Positions 24,001-33,230 of a DNA stretch of 42,343 nucleotides are shown piece after piece. Made by a program: the position numbers and the translations under genes. The first letter of the stretch is position 1, and every line of letters starts with the position of its first letter. The notes under the pieces were generated by a model that saw only the letters and a program-made list of their open reading frames with translations, was not told where the DNA came from and made no database searches. Source of the stretch: an uncultured Porphyromonadaceae bacterium (GTDB taxonomy: Bacteria > Bacteroidota > Bacteroidia > Bacteroidales > Muribaculaceae); the NCBI GenBank assembly GCA_947175265.1, contig CAMWMD010000025.1, positions 1 through 42,343 on the forward strand, read 5' to 3'.

Positions 24001-26214
24001 ATGAAATCATTACTTACCACATCTCTCCTCTTTGCTTCAGCAGCAGCCTTCGCCCAACAGGGGGTCGCGAACGATTCCATCCCTGAGAGCACAATAGATC
24101 TCGAGGATTTCGTAATTGTCGCCGACAAACCGGTAATCCAGACCGACGGGGCCAAACTCACATACAATATGGAGGAGGATCCCTCCTCAAAGGGGAACAC
24201 ACTCATGGATGCCCTCAAGAAAGTGCCTATGGTGAGTGTGGATGGAGAAGGGAATATAAGGCTCAACGGACAGAGCAGTTTCAAGATTTACGTCAACGGC
24301 AAGGAAGACCCCTCCCTCACGGCCAATTATAAAAACGTCTTCAAGGCAATGCCCTCCGAAGCCGTGGCAAAGGTCGAGGTAATAACCGAACCGGGAGCGA
24401 AATATGATGCTGAGGGCACAGCCGGAATCATCAACATCATAACCATCACCAAAAATTCTACCGACGGATATTCCGGCACTGTTTCCGCATCCTTTTCCAA
24501 GCAGCAGGCTTCCGGCTCTCTCTACGGAAGAATGAGAAAGGGGAAACTTGCTATGTCAGCCAACGTGGATTACGCCGACAATTCCGCCTTCATCCAGAAA
24601 AATAATGGAAGGGTGGTAATGGAAAACCTTGAAGACTCCCATGCTCCTGTCATCGTTAATGAACAGACGCAAAACATCGTGTTCAGATACGTCGGGGGTG
24701 GGCTTCACCTCTCCTACGATCTCACCCCTAATGATCTCCTTACGGCGGACGCGACTGTTTACGCCGTTAAAGGCAGGGCAAAGGATGGCTCATTCATGTC
24801 AGCCTCATCTTTTCTGGATGGAATCCGCACAACCTTCCTCAAGAGGGACCTGAATGGCAAACTCGCCAATACCGGCGTCAATGCCGGAGCGGCTTGGCAA
24901 CATCAATTTGACGAGGAGAGGCAAAAGGTGGTGATGTCTTACCTCTTTAATTACGGATACAACAACCTTGACATGAGTCTTAAGAAGGTTGAGGATTCCA
25001 GAGGTTTCTCAGCCTCACCCTTCGAGCGCAATACAATGAACGGCAGAGAGCATGAACACACGTTACAGATCGACTACATCAATCCCTTCGGTGGCGACCG
25101 CCACACACTTGAAACAGGGGCGAAGGGTATCTGGCGCCGTAATAATGCCCTGTCGGTGCAATATTTAGGCGACAACCCAGCATCCTGCACAGAGAATATG
25201 GACAATTTCTCCGATCTGACCCAAAAGCAGGATATCTACGCTCTATATGCCTCATACTCCGGAAAATTCGGAAATCTCAAGACCACCGCAGGATTAAGAT
25301 ATGAACATACACGCATGGGTATAGACTACCATTGGGGCGACTACACTGATTTCATGACAAAGCTAAATGACGTGGTGCCAAATGTGTCCGTCACCTACGG
25401 TTTCACCCCGGCATCCAACCTCAGGCTGGCCTACCAGATGCGTATACGCCGACCCTCCCTGAGCGCGATAAACCCGTTCATAATAAACTACAACACCAAT
25501 ACCGTGCAACAGGGAAATCCCGACCTTTCAAGTGAGAGGGCCAATAAAGTGAGCCTCAGTTATTCCAATTTCAGCAGTGTCATAGGAGGGAAGATCGGTA
25601 TGGTGTATTCGATCAAGGACAACGCGATAACAGACTATACCTATATGAAGGGTGACGTGCTCTACCAAACCTACGCCAACATAGGGAAGGAGCAATATTT
25701 CGCCATAGACGGATACCTCTCATGGACGGTACTCCCGGGTTTGCAGTTTTCCGTTAACGGACGACTTCAAAAGGATTGGCTGAAATCGAAAAGCCCCTCC
25801 TATTCCAATTCGGGATGGAGCCTCAACTACGGCGCCAACATCAACTACAGGCTTCCGGCGGAGATAAAACTCAACCTCTATGGAGGGCAGAAGACAAGAT
25901 CATACGATCTTCAGGGACACAACAACGGCTGGTATTATTACGGACTCGGGCTCAGCCGCGACTTCCTTAAAAACAAAGCCCTCACCGTCACCATCTCGGC
26001 AAGCGACTTCCTTCAGGATTCCTGGTCATATAAAAGTGTGACGGTGGCAGACGGAGTAAGAACTTCCAACACATGGACAAACTATAACTGGAACATAGGA
26101 ATTTCAGCAAGTTGGAATTTCGGCAGCCTGAAATCAGACGTCAGACGCACATCGACCGGCATCAAAAACGATGATAAAGCCGATGCCGGCAACAAAAAGG
26201 GCACAGGGTTCTAA
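24001..26214 (+). CDS. TonB-dependent-receptor-like outer-membrane barrel protein
   Basis: A 737-residue protein with a signal peptide (MKSLLTTSLLFASAAAFAQQ). Residues about 30-155 form a plug-like domain (GNTLMDALKKVPMVSVDGEG, IYVNGKEDPSL, AVAKVEVITEPGAKYDAEGT, AGIINIIT). The rest is a 22-strand-like barrel of the OMP_b-brl_3 type with aromatic-flanked strands, ending with a charged tail (DDKADAGNKKGTGF) rather than the usual terminal aromatic residue. No N-terminal carboxypeptidase-like domain is present. It is the first gene of an operon with padR and a PspC gene, an arrangement that suggests an envelope-stress or drug response. The ligand is not known. Confidence 0.88.
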   Translation: MKSLLTTSLLFASAAAFAQQGVANDSIPESTIDLEDFVIVADKPVIQTDGAKLTYNMEEDPSSKGNTLMDALKKVPMVSVDGEGNIRLNGQSSFKIYVNGKEDPSLTANYKNVFKAMPSEAVAKVEVITEPGAKYDAEGTAGIINIITITKNSTDGYSGTVSASFSKQQASGSLYGRMRKGKLAMSANVDYADNSAFIQKNNGRVVMENLEDSHAPVIVNEQTQNIVFRYVGGGLHLSYDLTPNDLLTADATVYAVKGRAKDGSFMSASSFLDGIRTTFLKRDLNGKLANTGVNAGAAWQHQFDEERQKVVMSYLFNYGYNNLDMSLKKVEDSRGFSASPFERNTMNGREHEHTLQIDYINPFGGDRHTLETGAKGIWRRNNALSVQYLGDNPASCTENMDNFSDLTQKQDIYALYASYSGKFGNLKTTAGLRYEHTRMGIDYHWGDYTDFMTKLNDVVPNVSVTYGFTPASNLRLAYQMRIRRPSLSAINPFIINYNTNTVQQGNPDLSSERANKVSLSYSNFSSVIGGKIGMVYSIKDNAITDYTYMKGDVLYQTYANIGKEQYFAIDGYLSWTVLPGLQFSVNGRLQKDWLKSKSPSYSNSGWSLNYGANINYRLPAEIKLNLYGGQKTRSYDLQGHNNGWYYYGLGLSRDFLKNKALTVTISASDFLQDSWSYKSVTVADGVRTSNTWTNYNWNIGISASWNFGSLKSDVRRTSTGIKNDDKADAGNKKGTGF

Positions 26215-26257
26215 AGCCTTGAATACTAACAAGAAGAATCATTTATCTCTCATCAAT

Positions 26258-26626
26258 ATGGCAGAAAAGACAAAACCGAATGATTCCAACATCCGCTCCC
26301 AGATGCGGAAAGGAATACTTGAATATTGTGTGCTTCTCCTTCTGAGTAGGACGCGAGCCTATCCCTCCGATATCATAAACGGATTGAAAGAGGCAGATCT
26401 CATCGTGGTGGAAGGCACACTCTACACCCTCCTCAACCGTCTCCGAAAAGAGGGAAAACTCAATTATGAATGGGAAGAGAGTCCGAAAGGGCCACCCCGC
26501 AAATACTATTTCATCACCCCGGAAGGGGAAGAGACTCTCAGGGAAATGTCGGATGCCTGGGACGAGATAGTAGCAAACGTAAATCATTTCCGCAATCTTA
26601 AATCACAAGAAAATACAGAATTATGA
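26258..26626 (+). CDS. PadR-family transcriptional regulator
   Basis: A 122-residue winged-helix regulator starting at ATG 26258; the frame is open back to 26171 but overlaps the receptor gene there. Typical PadR segments are RKGILEYCVLLLLSRTRAYP, SDIINGLKEADLIVVEGTLY, TLLNRLRKEGKL and SPKGPPRKYYFITPEGEETL. The long C-terminal dimerisation helix is short, as in PadR-s2 proteins. Its stop overlaps the next ATG by 4 bases (ATGA). It is the probable ligand of the inverted repeat at the operon promoter, so autoregulation is likely. Confidence 0.92.
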   Translation: MAEKTKPNDSNIRSQMRKGILEYCVLLLLSRTRAYPSDIINGLKEADLIVVEGTLYTLLNRLRKEGKLNYEWEESPKGPPRKYYFITPEGEETLREMSDAWDEIVANVNHFRNLKSQENTEL

Positions 26627-27885
26627 AAAAGACATTTTCAATCAACATTGCCGGTTTCCCCTTCATAATTGATGAAGACGCCTATACATTGCTGAACGAT
26701 TACCTCAAGACAATCGAACATGCCTTCAGCCGTCAGGAGGACGCCCGGGAGATTGTCAGCGACATCGAAGGACGTGTGGCCGAGCTCCTCATGGAGCAAG
26801 TTGCCGAAGGAAGCCAGATCATCACTATCAATCAGGTGGAGGAAGTGATCACAAGAATCGGTAAACCTGAGGATATGCTGGAAGAGGATGAGACCACAAT
26901 CTTTTCAGAGACCTCAAATTTCACAGGTCCCACTCCCCCACCTTACATCCCCCCGTTGCCCCCTGTGAAGAAAAAACTTTACAGAGACCCCCAGAATGCC
27001 ATGCTTGGAGGTGTATGCTCGGGATTGGCATGGTATCTCAACATGGACCCAACGGTAGTCAGGCTCGCCACGGTGCTTCTCACCATCCTTTCCGTCTCCA
27101 CCATGGGATTGGCATATCTGATATTGTGGATTGTTGTGCCGGAAGCCCGTACGCCTCTTGAGCGTATGCAGATGATGGGTGAGCAGCCCACTATGGAGAA
27201 CATAGCACGGACAGTGACAGGCTCATTCAAAGATAATCCTTCGGGAATGGAAACCGAATATCCTTCCCGCTCCTTCGGTGATAACCTCGCTTCATTTTTT
27301 GGAGTCTGCGCCAAGGTATTGGTGATTTTCGGTCTTATAATCGGCATACTCATACTTGTAGGTCTAATACTCGGACTTTTGGGCTGTCTGTTTGCCCTGA
27401 TTATGTTTACCACCGGTATGGGGTCGACCTTCTTCGGCGATGCCTCATCAGATTGGGTCAGCGATTTCGGACCGATTCCCGTTTGGGGTGTTCTGTGCGG
27501 TATCGGGTGTATCCTTTCAGTCGGCATTCCCCTTTTCCTACTCGTAAGGATGGGACTGAAGAAAAACAGCGCCCCCCTATCACGGAGTATACGCAATTCA
27601 CTTCTCATAATCTGGGTGTTAAGTTTTCTACTTGCCGGATTCTCGACAGGAAGAATTGTCAGTCTTGCAAATGAGATAGACCGTAATGAAATGGAAGCAA
27701 GATTTGACCGATGCATTGACGATATGTCAGACTTTGAGGATGAAGTGGCAATTTCCATCGATAATGATTCCACGTCTACAGCCGATTCGGTCAACAACAA
27801 AAAGGAGATCATAAGCATCACACGTGAAGGAATCTATATCTCGACAGATTCCGTGAAAATGAATATTGGTAAGAAGCCACGATAA
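26623..27885 (+). CDS. PspC-domain membrane protein
   Basis: A 420-residue inner-membrane protein. The N-terminal 105 residues are cytoplasmic and helical (INIAGFPFIIDEDAYTLLND, IVSDIEGRVAELL), followed by a proline-rich linker (PTPPPYIPPLPPV). The PspC domain is at about 125-180 (KLYRDPQNAMLGGVCSGLAW and LILWIVVPEARTPLERM). Four more transmembrane segments cover 230-355, and a hydrophilic tail ends the protein. PspC proteins respond to stress at the inner membrane. Translational coupling with padR suggests that regulator and membrane sensor are kept in balance. Confidence 0.93.
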   Translation: MKKTFSINIAGFPFIIDEDAYTLLNDYLKTIEHAFSRQEDAREIVSDIEGRVAELLMEQVAEGSQIITINQVEEVITRIGKPEDMLEEDETTIFSETSNFTGPTPPPYIPPLPPVKKKLYRDPQNAMLGGVCSGLAWYLNMDPTVVRLATVLLTILSVSTMGLAYLILWIVVPEARTPLERMQMMGEQPTMENIARTVTGSFKDNPSGMETEYPSRSFGDNLASFFGVCAKVLVIFGLIIGILILVGLILGLLGCLFALIMFTTGMGSTFFGDASSDWVSDFGPIPVWGVLCGIGCILSVGIPLFLLVRMGLKKNSAPLSRSIRNSLLIIWVLSFLLAGFSTGRIVSLANEIDRNEMEARFDRCIDDMSDFEDEVAISIDNDSTSTADSVNNKKEIISITREGIYISTDSVKMNIGKKPR

Positions 27886-27905
27886 GCCAAGTACAATTTC
27901 TCATA

Positions 27906-28088
27906 CTAAATTAATACGCGGCTAAAAGACTTCAGCACTCCTGTTTGTGTGTTAACAAGAGTTCTGAAGTCTTCTTTCGTCATTTTCCCTTTCAGGCACC
28001 ATTTACCTCGACGATAAAAAGGTATATCAATATAAAAAGGATAATATATTCCATCATCCCTCCTCAGCATCACCGAGCCTTCATCCAT
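27906..28088 (-). CDS. Possible small ORF, 60 residues, unknown
   Basis: A minus-strand frame reading MDEGSVMLRRDDGIYYPFYI at its start and KGKMTKEDFRTLVNTQ later, with protein-like composition. Upstream in frame it stays open for another 17 codons (including CHFC) but has no ATG there. Its 3' third is also a 20-bp imperfect hairpin that can serve as the PspC-operon terminator, and its 5' part overlaps the nfeD promoter. No ribosome-binding site stands out. It may be a remnant or chance; I keep it only as a possibility. Confidence 0.25.
   Translation of the reverse strand: MDEGSVMLRRDDGIYYPFYIDIPFYRRGKWCLKGKMTKEDFRTLVNTQTGVLKSFSRVLI
27926..27973 (+). terminator. Hairpin downstream of the PspC gene
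   Basis: AAGACTTCAGCACTCCTGTT at 27926-27945 pairs with 27954-27973 at 18 of 20 positions around an 8-base loop, followed by CTTTCGTCATTTTCC. The U-tract is weak. Confidence 0.55.
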
Positions 28089-28091
28089 CTG

Positions 28092-28122
28092 TTGGCAGAA
28101 ATGACATTTTTTATTAATTTTG
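28092..28122 (+). promoter_or_regulatory. Promoter of nfeD-SPFH pair
   Basis: TTG (28092-28094), 20 bases, TAATTTTG (28115-28122): an exact consensus fit. The nfeD ATG follows 20 bases later. Confidence 0.7.
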
Positions 28123-28141
28123 TGAATATATAATATTTGCT

Positions 28142-28579
28142 ATGGGAATCTGGAGTTTTTGGCTATTTCTAGGGGTAGGATTGTTGGTGATTGAATTGTT
28201 CACGGTGTCCACCACATGTCTCTATGTAGGGATAGGGGCGCTTGCCGCGATGGTTGCGGCATTCCTTGGTGGGGAATGGATGGCTACGATAGTCACCTTC
28301 CTGCTTACATCATTTCTCCTCTACGCATTAACCTACCGATGGCGCCACCGCATCATCAGGGTCCTGCATAAGGGAGGAGAACAAGGAGCAACCGGAATGG
28401 ATGCCCTCATAGGACGCTCGGGAAAAGTCTTCGCCGCCTCTGACTCCTTAAGGATGAAGATTGACGGGGATGTCTGGCAGGTGCGCCCCATCGACAAGGA
28501 AACACTCCTTACCCCGGGTGAGGACGTGCGTGTGGTGGGATACGATTCAATTATCCTGGAAGTAGAAAAATTAAATTAA
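28142..28579 (+). CDS. NfeD-family membrane protein
   Basis: A 145-residue protein of the short NfeD class. Two or three transmembrane segments occupy residues 1-65 (FWLFLGVGLLVIELF, IGALAAMVAAFLG, TIVTFLLTSFLLYAL). The C-terminal half is the NfeD OB-fold (ALIGRSGKVFAASDSLRMKI, VWQVRPID, GEDVRVVGYDSIILEVEKL). Short NfeD proteins act with SPFH (stomatin-like) partners at membrane microdomains, and the SPFH gene follows 12 bases later, so the two very likely form a complex. Confidence 0.93.
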   Translation: MGIWSFWLFLGVGLLVIELFTVSTTCLYVGIGALAAMVAAFLGGEWMATIVTFLLTSFLLYALTYRWRHRIIRVLHKGGEQGATGMDALIGRSGKVFAASDSLRMKIDGDVWQVRPIDKETLLTPGEDVRVVGYDSIILEVEKLN

Positions 28580-28591
28580 AAATTGAAAGAT

Positions 28592-29572
28592 ATGACTACT
28601 ATCATCATTGCAGCCGTAATCCTCCTCCTCGTAGTGGTAATCATCATGGCCGGTGTCAAGGTGGTTCCCCAGTCAGAAACCAAAGTAGTGGAAAGACTTG
28701 GCAAATTCCACTCAGTCCTACCTCCGGGACTTAACTTCATCATACCGTTTATTGATAAGCCCAAGGTGATCTACACCCGTCGTGTGGAGACCGGAGCATT
28801 CGGTCGAAATGGTATCAGGGTATCGACAACAAAAGTGATCGACCTCCGAGAGCAAGTGTACGACTTCCCCTCGCAGCAGGTCATCACCCGCGATAACGTA
28901 ACCACAGAAATCAACGCCCTTCTCTATTTCCAGATAGTCGACCCCAAAAAGTCGGTCTATGAAATAGATAATCTTCCGAATGCCATTGAAAAACTGACAC
29001 AGACCTCACTGAGAAATGTGATAGGTGAACTCGAACTCGACGAGACCCTCACCTCACGCGACACCATAAACGCGAAACTACAGTCAATTCTTGACGATGC
29101 GACCAACAAGTGGGGGGTGAAAGTGAACCGAGTGGAACTTCAGGATATCACGCCACCGGAGAGTGTGCGTGTGGCAATGGAGAAGCAGATGCAGGCGGAG
29201 CGTAACCGTCGTGCCGAGATTCTGAATGCGGAGGGTGAGAAACAGTCATTAATCCTGCGTTCTGAAGGACAGAAGATGTCGCAGATCAATAAGGCCGAGG
29301 CAGAGAAGCAGGCCGCCATACTCAAGGCCGAGGGTGAGGCAAGAGCCCAGGTGCTCCGCGCCCAGGCTGAGGCCGATGCCATCCGCAATGTGGCAGAAGC
29401 AGTGGCACAATCACAGACCGACCCTGCCGCTTATCTCCTTGCACAGAAATATATAGAGACCCTCAAGGATATGACGGAGGGTAAAGACTGCAAGACCGTC
29501 TTCATGCCCTACGAGGCAACCTCGGTGCTTTCATCCCTCGGTTCGGTAAAGAACCTTTTCACCAATTCCTGA
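28592..29572 (+). CDS. SPFH/band-7 (stomatin/QmcA-like) membrane scaffold protein
   Basis: A 326-residue protein with one N-terminal transmembrane helix (TTIIIAAVILLLVVVIIMAG), then the SPFH domain (VPQSETKVVERLGKFHSVLP and PGLNFIIPFIDKP), then a long coiled coil rich in Ala, Glu and Gln (ILKAEGEARAQVLRAQAEAD) and an aliphatic C-terminal helix. The frame opens at a TTG at 28583, but ATG 28592 gives the usual N-terminus. SPFH proteins form ring-like assemblies that organise membrane domains and modulate proteases such as FtsH. It is paired with the NfeD protein encoded upstream. Confidence 0.94.
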   Translation: MTTIIIAAVILLLVVVIIMAGVKVVPQSETKVVERLGKFHSVLPPGLNFIIPFIDKPKVIYTRRVETGAFGRNGIRVSTTKVIDLREQVYDFPSQQVITRDNVTTEINALLYFQIVDPKKSVYEIDNLPNAIEKLTQTSLRNVIGELELDETLTSRDTINAKLQSILDDATNKWGVKVNRVELQDITPPESVRVAMEKQMQAERNRRAEILNAEGEKQSLILRSEGQKMSQINKAEAEKQAAILKAEGEARAQVLRAQAEADAIRNVAEAVAQSQTDPAAYLLAQKYIETLKDMTEGKDCKTVFMPYEATSVLSSLGSVKNLFTNS

Positions 29573-29589
29573 CAATTATTCCAACCTAC

Positions 29590-29634
29590 CATATCCTTCC
29601 TGTCTCACACGGATAGGGAGGATATGTTTTGTTT
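29590..29634 (+). terminator. Terminator of the nfeD-SPFH operon
   Basis: CATATCC (29590-29596) pairs with GGATATG (29620-29626), and inside CCTGTC pairs with GATAGG with one G-T pair. The stem is followed by TTTTGTTT. Confidence 0.75.
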
Positions 29635-29677
29635 GAAGATATTGGCTTAATGATTTTACGAATTTCGAATTTTTTCT

Positions 29678-29685
29678 TAAATTTG
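29678..29685 (+). promoter_or_regulatory. -7 box upstream of ftsY
   Basis: TAAATTTG matches the consensus; 20 bases upstream stands TTT rather than TTG. It is 84 bases from the ATG at 29769. Confidence 0.45.
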
Positions 29686-29768
29686 CAGATTATTACGTTC
29701 CTCCCCGCTCCGGAAAGGGTTATACCCCTCTGATATCGGAGGATGTGGCCAATTTTAAAGACATCATT

Positions 29769-30728
29769 ATGGGATTTTTCAAGAACCTGTTTTCCAAAGA
29801 GAAAAAAGAGAAACTTGACTCCGGTTTGCAAAAGACCAAAGAGGGAGTCTGGAGCAAGATCACACATGCAGTGGCCGGGAAAAGCAAGGTCGACGATGAG
29901 GTGCTCGACAATCTTGAGGAGGCATTCATAACAAGCGACGTCGGCGTTGACACCACACTGAAAATCATCGACAGGATACAGGAGCGCGTGGCTCGCGACA
30001 AATATGTAAACTCCAACGAACTGAATAATCTCCTCTGTGAGGAGATTACGGATATGATCGCTCGCCCCGCCAGCGATGATGAACTTGCCGACTTCGAAAT
30101 AAAGAAGACCGGCGAGCCTTACGTGATTATGGTGGTGGGTGTGAACGGTGTCGGTAAAACCACGACTATCGGCAAACTCGCCGCGCAGTATAAGAAAGCC
30201 GGAAATAAGGTGGTGCTCGGTGCGGCCGACACTTTCCGCGCTGCTGCCATAGAGCAACTCGACATCTGGGGCGAGCGTGTGGGTGTGCCCGTCGTGAAGC
30301 AGAAAATGGGTAGCGACCCCGCCGCCGTGGCGTTTGATACCCTCTCCTCCGCAAAAGCGCAGGGTGCCGACGTCGTGATTATAGACACGGCAGGCCGACT
30401 CCATAACAAGATAGGACTCATGAACGAACTCTCGAAAATCAAGAATGTGATGAAGAGGGTTGTGCCCGACGCTCCGCAGGAGATACTTCTCGTGCTTGAC
30501 GGCTCCACAGGTCAGAACGCTTTCGAACAGGCCCGGCAGTTTGTAGCCGCAACGGAAGTGAATGCCCTCGCCGTCACCAAACTCGACGGCACCGCCAAGG
30601 GTGGCGTTGTAATCGGTATAAGCGACCAGTTCAGAATACCGGTAAAATATATCGGCATAGGGGAAGGGATAGACGACCTTCAGATTTTCCGCCCTGAAGA
30701 GTTCGTGAGGTCGCTGTTCCTCAGTTGA
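29769..30728 (+). CDS. ftsY: Signal recognition particle receptor FtsY
   Basis: A 319-residue SRP-receptor GTPase starting MGFFKNLFSKEKKEKLDSGL at ATG 29769; a GTG eight codons earlier (29745) is possible but less typical. The N domain covers about 1-90, followed by the G domain with GVNGVGKTTTIGKLAAQYKK (G1), AADTFRAAAIEQL, DTAGRLHNKIGLMNEL, TKLDGTAKGGV (G4) and GIGEGIDDLQIF. It has the short N-terminus of Bacteroidetes FtsY, lacking a long acidic A domain. It docks SRP-ribosome complexes at the membrane for co-translational insertion. It starts an operon with rimO, isochorismate synthase and, perhaps, the M13 peptidase. Confidence 0.96.
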   Translation: MGFFKNLFSKEKKEKLDSGLQKTKEGVWSKITHAVAGKSKVDDEVLDNLEEAFITSDVGVDTTLKIIDRIQERVARDKYVNSNELNNLLCEEITDMIARPASDDELADFEIKKTGEPYVIMVVGVNGVGKTTTIGKLAAQYKKAGNKVVLGAADTFRAAAIEQLDIWGERVGVPVVKQKMGSDPAAVAFDTLSSAKAQGADVVIIDTAGRLHNKIGLMNELSKIKNVMKRVVPDAPQEILLVLDGSTGQNAFEQARQFVAATEVNALAVTKLDGTAKGGVVIGISDQFRIPVKYIGIGEGIDDLQIFRPEEFVRSLFLS

Positions 30729-30748
30729 CCGTGACTAATTCAGAAACA

Positions 30749-32080
30749 ATGTTCAAAAAGAATAAAATAGACGTGATTTCATTGGGCTGCTCCAAGAATC
30801 TTATCGATTCGGAGCGGCTCTTGAAGCAATTGGAGGCTAAGGGTTATGTGGCCGACCATGATCCCGAGAATCCCGACGGTGAGTTCGTAGTTGTCAATAC
30901 CTGCGGTTTCATAGCCGACGCGAAAGAGGAGTCGATCAATACCATCATCGGACTCGGACAACTCAAGGAGGAGGGGGAGATAGGGAAACTCATCGTGATG
31001 GGTTGCCTGTCGCAGAGATATATGGAAGAGTTGAAGAATGAACTACCCGAAGTGGATACCTGGTACGGAAAATTCAACTGGAAAGAGTTCATAGCTGCCC
31101 TTCCTGACCGAAATCCCGGCAATAGCAAGCCCGCAGCATGGGAAAGAAACCTCACCACACCCCCTCACAGTGCCTATCTCAAGATTTCGGAAGGATGTAA
31201 CAGATTCTGTGCGTTCTGCGCTATTCCGCTGATTACCGGGAGACACACCTCCCGACCGTTTGAAGAGATCGAGGAGGAGGTGCGCGCACTTGTGAAAGAG
31301 GGTGTGAAGGAATTCAATATCATTGCCCAGGATCTTTCTTCCTACGGCACGGATATCTATGGACGCCAGGCTCTCGCGGAACTTATCGACCGTCTGGCCG
31401 ATATCCCTGGCGTGGAGTGGATAAGGTTGCATTACGCCTACCCCTCCGACTTCCCTATGGATATTCTCGACGTGATGGCCCGCAGGGATAACGTCTGCAA
31501 CTATCTTGACATTGCTCTCCAGCATATAGCGGATCCCGTGTTGGAAAATATGCGCCGACATGTGGATAAAGAGGGCACCATCCGCCTTCTTGAGGAGATT
31601 CGCCGCAAAGTGCCCGGGATAAGGATAAGGACAACACTTATGACCGGTTTCCCCGGGGAAGGTGAAAAGGAATTTGACGAACTCGTAGAATTTGTCAAAA
31701 CCCAAAAATTTGACCGCATGGGAGCCTTTGCCTACAGCGAAGAGGATGATACGTACGCCGCCAAGAATCTTGAAGACAATATTCCCGAGGAGATAAAGCA
31801 GCATCGCCTTGACCTCATAATGGCACTACAGGAGGAGATAGCCCTCGAACTGAATGAGAAAATGGTAGGCACCATGGAGAAGGTTCTGATTGACCGCATT
31901 GAAGGAGACCGTGCTTTCGGACGCACGCAATACGACTCACCGGAGGTGGACCCCGAGGTGATAATAAACGACCCGGAGAATCTTGCACCAGGTGATTTCG
32001 TCATGGTGAGGATTGATAAGGCCTACCCTTTCGAACTTGAAGGGAGTGTGATACCGGACACAAAAATGGAGGAAAACTGA
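30749..32080 (+). CDS. rimO: Ribosomal protein S12 methylthiotransferase RimO
   Basis: A 443-residue radical-SAM methylthiotransferase starting at ATG 30749; the open frame reaches back to TTG 30725, which overlaps the ftsY stop. The N-terminal UPF0004 domain has SLGCSKNLIDSE, VNTCGFI and MGCLSQRY, whose cysteines bind the auxiliary cluster. The radical-SAM motif is EGCNRFCAFCAIP (C150, C154, C157). A TRAM domain closes the protein. SLGCSKNLID and the CAIP ending distinguish RimO from MiaB. It adds a methylthio group to an aspartate of ribosomal protein S12. Confidence 0.96.
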   Translation: MFKKNKIDVISLGCSKNLIDSERLLKQLEAKGYVADHDPENPDGEFVVVNTCGFIADAKEESINTIIGLGQLKEEGEIGKLIVMGCLSQRYMEELKNELPEVDTWYGKFNWKEFIAALPDRNPGNSKPAAWERNLTTPPHSAYLKISEGCNRFCAFCAIPLITGRHTSRPFEEIEEEVRALVKEGVKEFNIIAQDLSSYGTDIYGRQALAELIDRLADIPGVEWIRLHYAYPSDFPMDILDVMARRDNVCNYLDIALQHIADPVLENMRRHVDKEGTIRLLEEIRRKVPGIRIRTTLMTGFPGEGEKEFDELVEFVKTQKFDRMGAFAYSEEDDTYAAKNLEDNIPEEIKQHRLDLIMALQEEIALELNEKMVGTMEKVLIDRIEGDRAFGRTQYDSPEVDPEVIINDPENLAPGDFVMVRIDKAYPFELEGSVIPDTKMEEN

Positions 32081-33199
32081 ATGGGACTCCGATATGACCG
32101 CGACTCAGCCCGCAAGAATAACGGGCCGACCATATATTTTACGGATGCCACTTCGCTCATAATGCTCACCAACGAGATACGCAGCACATTGGAAAATGGT
32201 CTGCCAATGTATGTCTATCGTAGGCCCGGTGAGATGATGATTACTTTCGGAGCCTCCTCAAAAGTGGCGGAGGGGCTTGAGACCCCCGGATTCGTGATTG
32301 CGAGGTTCCTTCCGGATTTGCCGTACCTTGTGATACCTTATCGTGAGGAGCCGGGAGAGAAAATGGCTGCGGCCTCCTCAAATTCGTTTCCTGCCGAATC
32401 AACTACCGAGGAGGATTACAGGAAAGAGATAGATGCCATTCAGGATGCTCTGAGGGGAAACGGAGGCGGCAAGATAATAGCGTCGAGAAGAATTGTGGAG
32501 GATGGTATTGTCAATATCCCAGCCACATTTCTTGAACTTTGCCGTCTTCACCCCGATGCCTTTGTATTCTGTTTCCATACCCCGATGACAGGTTGCTGGA
32601 TAGGAGCCTCCCCGGAACTGCTTCTCGAGAGTCGGAGAGGGCTGATGACGGCAATGGCGCTTGCGGGAAGCCGCAAAGCCGGCACAGAGAGCAGTTGGGA
32701 CGATAAAAATGTTGAGGAACAGTCTATGGTGGCCGATTTCGTTCACGATACACTGCAAGCCCACGGCATGAAAATAGAATCTGAATCACCTTTTACGAAG
32801 GTTGCGGGTAAAGTGGAACATATCTGCACTATGTTCAGCGCGGAGCCTTCGGAATCTCAGACCCCTTCCTCACTGTCTTCACTCCTCCACGATCTCTCCC
32901 CTACCCCGGCACTGTGTGGTCTTCCAAGAGAAACGGCACTGAGGGTGATAAGGGAGCAGGAAAAAGATTCAAGAGGTTGCTACGGTGGGTTCTGCGGACC
33001 ATACAGGTCGCCTGAAGATTTTACGTTTTTTGTCAATCTCCGGTCGGCATGTATAGACGTTGATACGAAACGATTTTGCATTTACGCGGGTGGCGGTATC
33101 ACCCTCAAGTCGGATGCCGGGAAAGAGTGGGAGGAAACTGAACTCAAGGCCACGACAATAAGTGATTCACTTTGCCGGATGCGTAAAAGTACAAACTGA
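32081..33199 (+). CDS. Isochorismate synthase (chorismate-binding family)
   Basis: A 372-residue chorismate-binding enzyme. Its C-terminal two thirds hold the family core: KIIASRRIV, FVFCFHTPMTGCWIGASPEL, AMALAGSRKAG, EQSMVADFVHDTL, VEHICTMFSAE, HDLSPTPALCGLPRETAL and GCYGGFCGPY. This fits the MenF/EntC type that converts chorismate to isochorismate, in Bacteroidetes the first step to menaquinone. Metal-binding glutamates are in GASPELLLE and near the WEETELKA end. It starts at the base after the rimO stop, so both are surely co-transcribed. Salicylate or siderophore roles are less likely as no such genes are near. Confidence 0.92.
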   Translation: MGLRYDRDSARKNNGPTIYFTDATSLIMLTNEIRSTLENGLPMYVYRRPGEMMITFGASSKVAEGLETPGFVIARFLPDLPYLVIPYREEPGEKMAAASSNSFPAESTTEEDYRKEIDAIQDALRGNGGGKIIASRRIVEDGIVNIPATFLELCRLHPDAFVFCFHTPMTGCWIGASPELLLESRRGLMTAMALAGSRKAGTESSWDDKNVEEQSMVADFVHDTLQAHGMKIESESPFTKVAGKVEHICTMFSAEPSESQTPSSLSSLLHDLSPTPALCGLPRETALRVIREQEKDSRGCYGGFCGPYRSPEDFTFFVNLRSACIDVDTKRFCIYAGGGITLKSDAGKEWEETELKATTISDSLCRMRKSTN

Positions 33200-33230
33200 A
33201 GGATAGATATAAACAATCAATAATAACAAC

